From NCBI RefSeq assembly GCF_003057875.1, contig NZ_PYXZ01000008.1:124001-188000 (forward strand): a stretch of DNA of 64,000 bases, in the 5' to 3' direction. Both the position numbers and the translations under genes were made by a program. This stretch comes from Nocardioides currus. Lineage in GTDB: Bacteria; Actinomycetota; Actinomycetes; Propionibacteriales; Nocardioidaceae. This document shows, one piece after another, positions 1 to 7,034 of this stretch (its first letter is position 1; each line of letters starts with the position of its first letter). The notes beneath the pieces were generated by a model. It made no database searches. It was given only the letters and a program-made list of their open reading frames with translations, and was not told the DNA's origin.

Positions 1-432
1 GCCCGGGTGCCGCTGCACTTCGACGGGTCGGGCCGGGCCGACAGCTGGGGCAGCCGGACCGAGGCACTGGTGCTGTGGACCGTGCTGGGACTGGTGATGC
101 TGGTCGGCGGCGCGCTCCTCGCTCGCTTCGCGACGGCGGGCAACGGGACGTGGCTCAACCTGCCGCACAAGGACTACTGGCTGGCGCCCGAGCGTCGTAC
201 GGCGTTCCGCCGGCGCTTCGAGGGCGACATGCTCGGCTTCGTGGCCTGGACGGGCGTGCTGCTGGTCTCGCTGATGCTGCTCACCGGCCGGGCCGCGGGC
301 AACGACGGTGCCGCGCCGGGCTGGTGGTTCTGGTCCTCGCTCGGGGTCTACCTCGTGGGCACGGGCGCGTGGATCGCGTGGCTCCTGCGGCGCTACCGGC
401 CGCCGTCGGACCGAGCGCGCCTCAGCGGGTGA
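1..432 (+). CDS. DUF1648-like membrane protein, 5' end outside window
   Basis: The frame is open from the first base, so the gene begins upstream of the window. The first GTG (base 7) is probably not the true start, because the visible protein opens inside the PxHF-x-G-xxDxW pattern typical of DUF1648 proteins. That motif normally follows an N-terminal membrane helix, which is missing here. Three further hydrophobic segments follow (approximately residues 20-43, 73-95 and 104-126 of the visible part), and the C-terminus is short and basic. The gene converges on the P450 gene and the two overlap by 11 bp at their 3' ends. DUF1648 proteins are membrane proteins, some related to the SdpI immunity family; the function here is unknown. 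Confidence 0.6.
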   Translation, partial: ARVPLHFDGSGRADSWGSRTEALVLWTVLGLVMLVGGALLARFATAGNGTWLNLPHKDYWLAPERRTAFRRRFEGDMLGFVAWTGVLLVSLMLLTGRAAGNDGAAPGWWFWSSLGVYLVGTGAWIAWLLRRYRPPSDRARLSG

Positions 433-1831
433 CGCGCACGACCGCACCGTCGCGCGGGACGCTGGTGATGTTGCGGACCTTGGGGACGTCGGCGCCCATC
501 GCCTCGACGTCGAAGCGCGCCAGCACCTCGCGCAGCACGACCACGCCCTCCATCAACGAGAAGCCCGCGCCGATGCACCGGCGGACGCCGCCGCCGAACG
601 GGATCCAGGTGTTCGTCGCCGGCTGCCCGTCGATGAAGCGCTCGGGCCGGAAGGTCGTCGGCGACGGGTGGTTGTCGGCCCGGGCGTGGGCGATGATGAT
701 CGACGGCGCGACGGTGGTGCCGGCGGGGAGGTCGTGGCAGCCCACGGTCGCGGGCCCCATCAGGGTGCGCACGACCATCGGGATCACCGGGTGCAGGCGC
801 ATCGACTCCTTGAGCACCGCCTCGAGCCAGTCGTCGTCGCCGTCGGCCGCGGCCGCCCGCGACCGCGCGAGCAGCTCGGGTGAGCGGCCGAGCTCGTGCA
901 GCGCCCAGGCCAGCGCCGTGGCCGTCGTCTCGTGGCCGGCGAGCAGGAGCGTGACCAGCTGGTCGCGCAGCTCCTCGTCGGTGAGCCGGTCGGAGCCGTC
1001 GTCGGTGCCGACCCGGATGAGCCGGGAGAGGACGTCGGTGCGGGTGTCGAGGTCGCTCGCCGCCCGGCGCTCGCGGATCTCGGCGTAGATCAGGGCGTCG
1101 AGCGCGATCGCGTTGTCCTTGGCCGCCTTCCAGGGCCCGACGGCCTGGAGGCGGGGCATGCCGTAGCCGAAGAGGATCGCCGGGCTGATGTCGACGACGC
1201 GGTTGACCCGCGGCCGCATCTCGGCGAGCCGCGCCTCGTCGGTGACGCCGAAGACCACCCGCAGGATCACCTCGAGCGTCAGTCGGTTCATCCGCTGGAG
1301 CGCGGAGAACGACTCCCCGGGCAGCCACGAGCCGACCTCGGCGCGGGCGACGTCGGTGACCAGGTCGGCGTAATCGCGCAGCGCGTGGCCGTTGAAGGCG
1401 GGCATCAGGAGCTTGCGGGCCCGCTTGTGCTCGCTGGAGTCCTGCAGCAGCAGCGAGTGCTCGCCCATCATCGGGCCGAGGATCGCGTTGCCCTTGCCGG
1501 CGTGGAAGACCTCGGGGTCGCCGGCGAAGATCTCGCGCGCGTGCTCGGGCCGGGTGAAGAGCACGATCGGGCGGCCCTGCGGCAGGATCCGGATGGTGAA
1601 GGTGTCGCCGTAGGTGCGGTGCGCCCACGGGATGAAGCGGTGCCGGAAGCGCAGCAGGCCGATGCTCTGGGCGAAGGCCGGCCAGCGCGGCCCGGGCGGC
1701 AGGCCGTCGGTGACCACCGGCATCGACGAGCGGCCCATCGGGCGCATCTTCTGGTAGCGGCGCTCGCTGAGCGCGTGGGCAGCAGCGTCCGTGGTCGCCA
1801 TCTGGTCCGGGCGCTCGCTCAGGGTGGTCAT
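422..1831 (-). CDS. Cytochrome P450
   Basis: A 469-residue cytochrome P450, a haem-thiolate monooxygenase; the substrate cannot be inferred. All diagnostic motifs are present. The I-helix oxygen-activation motif AGHETT lies at residues 298-303, the K-helix ExxR at E342/R345, and the haem-binding loop FGGGVRRCIG at 412-421 with C419 as the proximal thiolate. There is no membrane anchor, so it should be soluble and need a separate ferredoxin and reductase. None is adjacent, although a sucrase/ferredoxin-like redox protein lies directly upstream on the same strand. The gene starts 31 bp from a perfect palindrome (1862-1878) that looks like a repressor operator, suggesting ligand-induced expression. 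Confidence 0.95.
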   Translation of the reverse strand: MTTLSERPDQMATTDAAAHALSERRYQKMRPMGRSSMPVVTDGLPPGPRWPAFAQSIGLLRFRHRFIPWAHRTYGDTFTIRILPQGRPIVLFTRPEHAREIFAGDPEVFHAGKGNAILGPMMGEHSLLLQDSSEHKRARKLLMPAFNGHALRDYADLVTDVARAEVGSWLPGESFSALQRMNRLTLEVILRVVFGVTDEARLAEMRPRVNRVVDISPAILFGYGMPRLQAVGPWKAAKDNAIALDALIYAEIRERRAASDLDTRTDVLSRLIRVGTDDGSDRLTDEELRDQLVTLLLAGHETTATALAWALHELGRSPELLARSRAAAADGDDDWLEAVLKESMRLHPVIPMVVRTLMGPATVGCHDLPAGTTVAPSIIIAHARADNHPSPTTFRPERFIDGQPATNTWIPFGGGVRRCIGAGFSLMEGVVVLREVLARFDVEAMGADVPKVRNITSVPRDGAVVRVTR

Positions 1832-1861
1832 GGGTCGATGCTAGGCCGGGACCGAGCCGAA

Positions 1862-1878
1862 TGTAACTGGCAGTTACA
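1862..1878. promoter_or_regulatory. Palindromic operator upstream of the P450 gene
   Basis: TGTAACTG-g-CAGTTACA is a perfect 8-bp inverted repeat with a one-base spacer. It lies 31 bp upstream of the P450 start and overlaps the stop codon of the sucrase/ferredoxin-like gene (stop at 1874-1876). Its size and symmetry resemble TetR-family operators. No TetR gene is visible in the window, so the regulator would be encoded elsewhere. The link to the P450 is inferred from position. Confidence 0.55.
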
Positions 1879-2638
1879 CGACGACGCGCCACGTCGAGGA
1901 CGGCTTCGCCGGCAGGTCGCCGCAGCTCTGCCGGCGGGGCGGTCCGACGACCTCGCGGACCTCCACGTCGGGGCGGCCGCCGGCCAGCACGTGCAGCTCG
2001 CGCACCTGCTCCGCTCCGCCGCGACCGGCGCGACCGCGGCTCAGCCCGAGCGGAACCCCGCCCGCCGACACCTCGGCGCAGGCCGCCACGGCATTGTCCG
2101 GCGTGAGGCGGCCGAGGGTCTGACCGCTCGGCAGCGCCAGCAACGTGCCGGCGAAGCGGTGCCCGCCCAGGTGCGTCGTCTCCCAGGTCTCGTGCGGCCA
2201 GCGGTCGGCCAGCGCCGCCGTGATCGGCCGTCCGAGCTCGGCACAGCACCGGTCGCGACGGCCGTTGGTGCACACCAGCCACAGGAGTCCGTCGTGCTCG
2301 ACCAGGTCGCGCTCGAGGTCGAGGTCCAGCAGGTCCTCCACCCGCGCCAGCACGGTCGTGCGTACGGCGAAGCCGCCGGTGTCCGCCACGGCGTGGAAGA
2401 CCCGCACGCCGTCGTCGTCCCCGCCGCCGTGGCGCCGGATGAGCTGCACCCGCACGCCGGACAGCGACCCGAGGTGGGCCCTCACGCCCTCGGGCATGCG
2501 GCTCTCGGCCACCGCCTGCCGCCCCCAGGACCCGGCGTGCTCCACCAGCAGGAAGGCGGCATCGGTCGGTGCTGTGCCGGCCATCGGCTCGCCGTCGTCG
2601 CTGCTCGCGACCGAGCAGCGGAAGTCGAGATCTTCCAT
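1874..2638 (-). CDS. Sucrase/ferredoxin-like family protein (2Fe-2S thioredoxin-fold)
   Basis: A 254-residue member of the Suc_Fer-like family (PF06999), which has a thioredoxin-like fold related to 2Fe-2S ferredoxins. The visible signatures are an early cysteine in the FRCSVAS segment, a central CTNGRRDRCC segment, and the family hallmark THLGGHRFAGTLLALPSG. The start was chosen at 2638 because this ATG shares one base with the TGA of the LuxR gene (TGATG), implying translational coupling. The family's physiological role is poorly defined. An electron-transfer function, perhaps for the P450 encoded next to it, is only a guess from neighbourhood. Confidence 0.85.
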   Translation of the reverse strand: MEDLDFRCSVASSDDGEPMAGTAPTDAAFLLVEHAGSWGRQAVAESRMPEGVRAHLGSLSGVRVQLIRRHGGGDDDGVRVFHAVADTGGFAVRTTVLARVEDLLDLDLERDLVEHDGLLWLVCTNGRRDRCCAELGRPITAALADRWPHETWETTHLGGHRFAGTLLALPSGQTLGRLTPDNAVAACAEVSAGGVPLGLSRGRAGRGGAEQVRELHVLAGGRPDVEVREVVGPPRRQSCGDLPAKPSSTWRVVV

Positions 2639-5601
2639 CAGGCCGGGATCAGCCCCTGCCGGCGGGCGATCGCCGCGGTCTCGGTGCGCGAGGAGGCGGC
2701 GAGCTTGCCGAGGATGTTGGACACGTGCACCGACACCGTCTTGGTGCTGATGAACAGCTGCTTGCCGATCTCGCCGTTGGTGCGTCCCTGCGAGACGAGC
2801 GCCAGGATCTCCGACTCCCGCGGGGTCAGCGTCACGCCCTCCTGCTCGGCCCGGGCGGCGGGCTGGGCCGCCGATCCCTGCGCCGTCAGCTCGGCCAGGA
2901 GCGGCAGGGCCCCGAGAGCGTGCGCGGACTCGCGGGCCAGGTCGGCCATCTCCCGGGCGCCGGCCGCGTCGCCCGTGGCGCGCAGCACCTCCGCCGTGCG
3001 CGCACGCACGCGAGCGACCTCGTGGACGTTGCCGTAGGCGACGAAGGCCTCCTCGGCCGCTCGCCAGGCCACCACCAGCTCCTCGGCGTCCGGCGGGTCG
3101 AGCTGGCTGAGCCAGCGCCACCGCAGGTCCTCGGCGGCGAGCCGGGCGACCCAGGCGTGGAACTCCGGGCCGCGCGAGGCGTCGTACTCCGCGTAGTAGT
3201 CCATCACCCGCTCGGCGTCGCCCACCATGCGGCGTACGACGTCGGCGCCGGCCTCCCGCTCGGCGGCGGACTGCTGGGCCGCGGCGCTCGCGTGGATGCC
3301 GACGACGAGGACGGCGAGGCGCAGCCGGGCCTGGAACCACTCGTGCCACAACGGCCGGACGGTGGCGACGATCCGGTCGTAGACCTCGACGGCCCGCGCG
3401 GCGTCGCCGTCCTGGTCTGCGCGCACCAGCTCGGCGGACCCGGCGACGATGGCGATCAGGCCGTCGCGTGACCAGTAGACGCGCAGGGTCTCGAACGCCG
3501 TCGGCTTCACCCGCGCGCGGAGCACGTCGAGGTAGACCTGCTCGGCGTAGTAGAGCCACTCGTAGACCATCGGCGGCCTCAGCCCGGAGACGTCGAGGAG
3601 GGCGCGGGCCTCGTCGAGCCGGCCACGGTCGGCGAGGACGCTCGCCTTCATCCACCGCGCCTCGGCGGGGAAGGGTGCCCATCGCAGCCCGACCTCCTCG
3701 GCCCGCCGGACCACCTCGTCGTAGGCGTCGATGGCCTCGTCGGTGTCGCCGCGGTCGTGGTGGAAGCGCCCGAGGAAGTAGACCGCCCGCAGCTCCGCCT
3801 CGACGTGCCCGGCCTCGCGGGCGCGGTCGGCCGCCGCCCGCCACGCGGAGCGGAGCCGGTCGTGGTCGGGCGACTCGTCGAGGCTGATCAGGGTGGTCGA
3901 GATCTCCACGGCGATGCCGGTCAGGCTGTGTCGCTCCGCCAGCGCGAGGCCCTCCATCGCCACGGCGCGCGCCCGCTCCTCGTTCCAGTGCCCGAGGGCC
4001 TGGGCGTGGACGCCGAGCGCCCGCGCCAGCATCTTGGGCGGCGCGTCGGCGAGCAGCTCGACGGCCTCGGCCGCGATGGCCTCCGGGTCCTCGGTCGTGT
4101 CGGTGAGCATCAGCGCCGCGGCGATCGCGGTGAGGATCTGCCCACGGTCGACCGGGGCGGCGTCGGTCGGCATCGACGCGAGGTGCGAGCGGAGGACGGT
4201 GACCGCCTTGGAGACGCGGCCCGAGGCGATGAACGCCTCAGCGCAGCGGCGTACGAGCGCGTGCGGGTCAAGGCCGGCAGGCACCTCCGGCAGCTGGGCC
4301 AGCAGCTCGATCGCCTCCAGGAACTGCATCGCCGCCTCGTGCGGGCCACCGACCGCGAAGGCCTGGTTGCCGGCCTCGATGCTCGCCATCGCCGCCGTCA
4401 CGCGGTCGCCGGCGCGGCGCGCGTGCAGGGCCAGCTCGGCGGCGGTGCCGGCCACGGTCCCCGACTGGAGCGCCGTGACGAACGCCGTGTGCAGCCGCGC
4501 GCGCTCGCCGGGGAGCAGGTCGTCGTAGACCGCCTCCCCGAGCAGCGCGTGGCGGAAGGCGTACGACGCGTTGCGCGCCTGCTCCAGCACGTTGCTCTCC
4601 ACGGCCGAGCGGATCGCCCCCTCCAGCTCCACGGCCCCCAGCCCGGTGACCGCGGCGAGCAGCTCGTGCGAGACGTGCCGGCCGGCGACGCTGGCCACGC
4701 GCACGACCTCGAGGGTGCGGTCGTCGAGGCGGTCGAGCCGGACGAGCAGGACGTCGGCGAGCTCGGCGGGGATCTGGCCGCCGGTGGCCCACGTCGCCCC
4801 GACCAGCTCCTCGACGAAGAACGCGTTGCCGCCGGCGCGGTCGACGATCTCCGCGACGCTGGCCTCGGTGATCGTCTCGGTCTGGTGCATGGCGTAGACG
4901 AGCTCGCGCACGTCGCCGTCGCTCAGCGGCTCGACCTGGACGCGCTCGACCCCGCGCAGCCGCGCCCACTCGGCCACCTGCGGGCGGAGCGGGTGGCGGC
5001 GGTGCAGGTCGTCCGAGCGGTAGGACACCACCAGCGCGACCGGGCCGGCGAACGGCCGGGAGAACAGGAAGCTCAGCATGTCGCGCGTCGACTGGTCGGC
5101 CCAGTGCGCGTCCTCGACGACGACGAGCAGCGGACCGTCCTCGGCGAGCGTCTCGAAGAGGTCGTGGACGGCGGCGAAGATGTTGCCCCGGTCGAGGGAC
5201 TGGTCCGCGTCCCTGTCGTCGGTCGCGCGCAGGCGACGGCCCGGCTGGAGGCGGGCGAGAGTGGGGTGACGCTCGGTCACGCTCGCAGCCACCTCCGGCC
5301 GCTCCGTCAGGACGCGACCGAGGATCTCGGAGAAGGGGAGGTACGGCAACGAGCCGTCGGCCAGGTCGAGGCAGTGCCCGGCGAGCACCTGCCAGTCGGC
5401 GGCGACGGCGACGTCGCGCAGCTCGGTCAGCAGGCGGGTCTTGCCGACCCCGGCGTCGCCGGCCAGGAGCACGGCACGAGCCTCCCCGGACGCGCCGATG
5501 CCGAGCTGGGCGATCAGGGCTGCCAGCTCGGCATCGCGTCCGACGAGGTCGGTGCTGCGGGTGGTCGACACAGGGTCCATTGTGTCTGCCAGGGTGCTCA
5601 T
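2638..5601 (-). CDS. Large ATP-binding LuxR-family regulator (AAA/TPR/HTH)
   Basis: A 987-residue LAL-type transcriptional regulator. An N-terminal AAA ATPase has Walker A GDAGVGKT at residues 48-55 and Walker B LLVVVEDAHW at 158-167. A long helical TPR-like middle follows. The C-terminus is a LuxR helix-turn-helix that begins with LTPRESEILALVSQG and contains the recognition segment STKTVSVHVSNILGKL. The ATG at 5601 was chosen because it overlaps the stop of a preceding 36-codon ORF (ATGA, 5598-5601); a GTG at 5643 and an ATG at 5580 are alternatives. The gene is coupled to the downstream sucrase/ferredoxin-like gene. Proteins of this type (MalT-like/LAL) activate target promoters when ligand and ATP bind; the ligand here is unknown. 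Confidence 0.93.
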   Translation of the reverse strand: MSTLADTMDPVSTTRSTDLVGRDAELAALIAQLGIGASGEARAVLLAGDAGVGKTRLLTELRDVAVAADWQVLAGHCLDLADGSLPYLPFSEILGRVLTERPEVAASVTERHPTLARLQPGRRLRATDDRDADQSLDRGNIFAAVHDLFETLAEDGPLLVVVEDAHWADQSTRDMLSFLFSRPFAGPVALVVSYRSDDLHRRHPLRPQVAEWARLRGVERVQVEPLSDGDVRELVYAMHQTETITEASVAEIVDRAGGNAFFVEELVGATWATGGQIPAELADVLLVRLDRLDDRTLEVVRVASVAGRHVSHELLAAVTGLGAVELEGAIRSAVESNVLEQARNASYAFRHALLGEAVYDDLLPGERARLHTAFVTALQSGTVAGTAAELALHARRAGDRVTAAMASIEAGNQAFAVGGPHEAAMQFLEAIELLAQLPEVPAGLDPHALVRRCAEAFIASGRVSKAVTVLRSHLASMPTDAAPVDRGQILTAIAAALMLTDTTEDPEAIAAEAVELLADAPPKMLARALGVHAQALGHWNEERARAVAMEGLALAERHSLTGIAVEISTTLISLDESPDHDRLRSAWRAAADRAREAGHVEAELRAVYFLGRFHHDRGDTDEAIDAYDEVVRRAEEVGLRWAPFPAEARWMKASVLADRGRLDEARALLDVSGLRPPMVYEWLYYAEQVYLDVLRARVKPTAFETLRVYWSRDGLIAIVAGSAELVRADQDGDAARAVEVYDRIVATVRPLWHEWFQARLRLAVLVVGIHASAAAQQSAAEREAGADVVRRMVGDAERVMDYYAEYDASRGPEFHAWVARLAAEDLRWRWLSQLDPPDAEELVVAWRAAEEAFVAYGNVHEVARVRARTAEVLRATGDAAGAREMADLARESAHALGALPLLAELTAQGSAAQPAARAEQEGVTLTPRESEILALVSQGRTNGEIGKQLFISTKTVSVHVSNILGKLAASSRTETAAIARRQGLIPA

Positions 5602-5708
5602 CGGGCGGTGGTGCCCGACGTGTCCTTCCTGGCCCTGCTCCACCCGCGGCGGACGCGGGTTTCGCGGTAGGTGACCTCGGCGTTCATGAAGCTGTCGGTG
5701 CTGAACAT
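5598..5708 (-). CDS. Small 36-aa ORF coupled to the LuxR gene
   Basis: A 36-codon ORF starting at ATG 5708 behind a strong ribosome binding site (GAGGAG, 6 nt before the ATG). It ends in a TGA that overlaps the LuxR ATG (ATGA, 5598-5601). The peptide begins MFSTDSFMNAEVTYRE and is strongly basic in its second half. The good ribosome site and exact coupling suggest it is translated, either as a leader that sets LuxR translation or as a small DNA- or protein-binding partner. No family is recognised. It is the only start context with a clear Shine-Dalgarno in front of the LuxR gene. Confidence 0.6.
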   Translation of the reverse strand: MFSTDSFMNAEVTYRETRVRRGWSRARKDTSGTTAR

Positions 5709-5764
5709 GTCGTTCTCCTCATCTGGGTGCCTCACCTGGCTGGTGATGAGGAGAGAGTGCGCCG

Positions 5765-5844
5765 CTGAGGTAGGGCCCCACATCGGACGGCCGCCCTATC
5801 CGGGGCCGGTCGGCTACCTCAGATCGGCCACCGGGCTACCTCAG
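5765..5844. promoter_or_regulatory. Three CTACCTCAG motifs in the LuxR/sigma divergent region
   Basis: The nonamer CTACCTCAG occurs at 5814-5822 and 5836-5844 in the same orientation, exactly 22 bp apart (about two helical turns). It occurs once in the opposite orientation at 5765-5773. All three lie in the 255-bp region between the divergent LuxR unit (start 5708) and the sigma gene (start 5964). They could be binding sites for the LuxR protein or elements of a promoter read by the sigma factor. Confidence 0.4.
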
Positions 5845-5963
5845 GTGGCGGTGACCCGCAGGGTCCGACACAGTGGCCCCAGAGGAAACACGACCGGCGA
5901 ATCCTGGACTGGGTGTATCAAGGACCCAACAGCTCGCTCCTACCCGATGTGAGGGACGTCATC

Positions 5964-6593
5964 ATGATGGAAGAAGGGAGCGTTCGGAGCGACTCACCAT
6001 GGCCGACCGGGGGGACGGACATGGGGACGTTGGTCATCCAGGCTCGCGGGGGTAGCCAAACCGCGTGGAATCAGCTCGTCGAACGCCTCCTGCCTCTGGT
6101 GACGTCCCTCATCAGACGTCATCGCCTGTACGGCGCCGACGCGGACGACGTCAACCAGACCGTGTGGTTGCGCCTGGTCGAGCACCTCGACCGCATCGAG
6201 GAGCCGCTGGCCCTGCCGGGCTGGCTCTCGACGGTCACCCGCAACGAGTGCCTGCGCTACCTCGAGCGCCGCGGCCGCTCGGTCCCCGCCGACCCCCAGG
6301 AGTCGCCGGTCTTCGACCGGGCCGACGACGCGCCCGACCTGGCCGAGGCCCTGATGATCACCGAACGACACTCCGCGCTGGTCGATGCTCTCCTCGAGCT
6401 CCCCGACGACCGACGCGAGCTGCTCCTCCTGCTCACCGAGGACCCTCCCCTGTCCTACGCCGAGATCAGCAAGCGGTGCGGCATCCCCGTGGGAAGCATC
6501 GGCCCCACCCGGGCCCGCGCGATCCAACAGCTGCGCACCAGCCGCGCCCTGCGGCACCTCGCACCACCTGCCCCTGACGGGAGAAACCCATGA
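5964..6593 (+). CDS. RNA polymerase sigma-70 family (ECF-like) sigma factor
   Basis: A 209-residue sigma factor with a region 2 (ADADDVNQTVWLRLVEHL and the following LPGWLSTVTRNECLRYL) and a region 4 helix-turn-helix (LSYAEISKRCGIPVGSIGPT, then RARAIQQLR). The start at 5964 has a good ribosome site (GAGGGA, 7-nt spacer); a GTG at 5913 and an ATG at 6021 are alternatives. The stop overlaps the next gene by 4 bp (ATGA). It heads a module with a small protein, a subtilase and a CHAT protein. I infer that it drives expression of that module in response to an unknown cue. No classical membrane anti-sigma factor follows it. Confidence 0.9.
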   Translation: MMEEGSVRSDSPWPTGGTDMGTLVIQARGGSQTAWNQLVERLLPLVTSLIRRHRLYGADADDVNQTVWLRLVEHLDRIEEPLALPGWLSTVTRNECLRYLERRGRSVPADPQESPVFDRADDAPDLAEALMITERHSALVDALLELPDDRRELLLLLTEDPPLSYAEISKRCGIPVGSIGPTRARAIQQLRTSRALRHLAPPAPDGRNP

Positions 6594-7030
6594 ACGAGAG
6601 CACCCCTGAGGAGCAGGCCGTCCTGGACGACCTCGCCCTTGCTCTGCGCGAACACCACGACATCGACCCGCGGCACCGCGAGGCCGCGCAGGCCGCCTTC
6701 GCGTGGCGGACGATCGACGACGAGCTCATGGAGCTGACCTACGACTCCCTCCAGACGCCGGCGATGGTGCGTAGCGCCGGCGTGGACGAGCCCCGCACCG
6801 TGTCCTTCACCTCCAGCATCGGCAGCCTCGAGCTCGAGATCGACGGCGACCGTGTGATGGGCCATGTGCTGCCCGGCGCCACGGTCACCGTCGTGATGAC
6901 CAACGTCGTCGGCGAGAGCCTCACCTCGGCCAGCGACGAGGACGGCGTCTTCGAGCTCGCCGGCAACCTGCCCGGACCGGTGCGCTTCAGCATCTCCGGC
7001 CAGGGCGTCACCCAGTGGCTGACCTTCTGA
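6590..7030 (+). CDS. Two-domain hypothetical protein coupled to the sigma factor
   Basis: A 146-residue protein overlapping the sigma gene by 4 bp. The N-terminal part (approximately residues 1-55) is acidic and helical and includes a YDSL segment. The C-terminal part (approximately 70-146) looks like a small beta-sandwich: alternating hydrophobic strands with GATVTVVMTNVVGES and a DEDGVFELAG turn, similar to carboxypeptidase-regulatory/transthyretin-like folds. It has no signal peptide or membrane helix. Its position right after an ECF-type sigma gene suggests it may regulate the sigma factor or report a signal to it, but I do not recognise a named anti-sigma domain. It converges on the subtilase gene with a gap of only 4 bp. 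Confidence 0.75.
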   Translation: MNESTPEEQAVLDDLALALREHHDIDPRHREAAQAAFAWRTIDDELMELTYDSLQTPAMVRSAGVDEPRTVSFTSSIGSLELEIDGDRVMGHVLPGATVTVVMTNVVGESLTSASDEDGVFELAGNLPGPVRFSISGQGVTQWLTF

Positions 7031-7034
7031 TCCC

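Noticed and set aside
3757..5670. 637-codon ORF opposite the LuxR gene
   Set aside because: Shadow frame rich in Arg, Gly, Asp and Val with no recognisable domain, whereas the reverse strand encodes a full ATPase/HTH protein.
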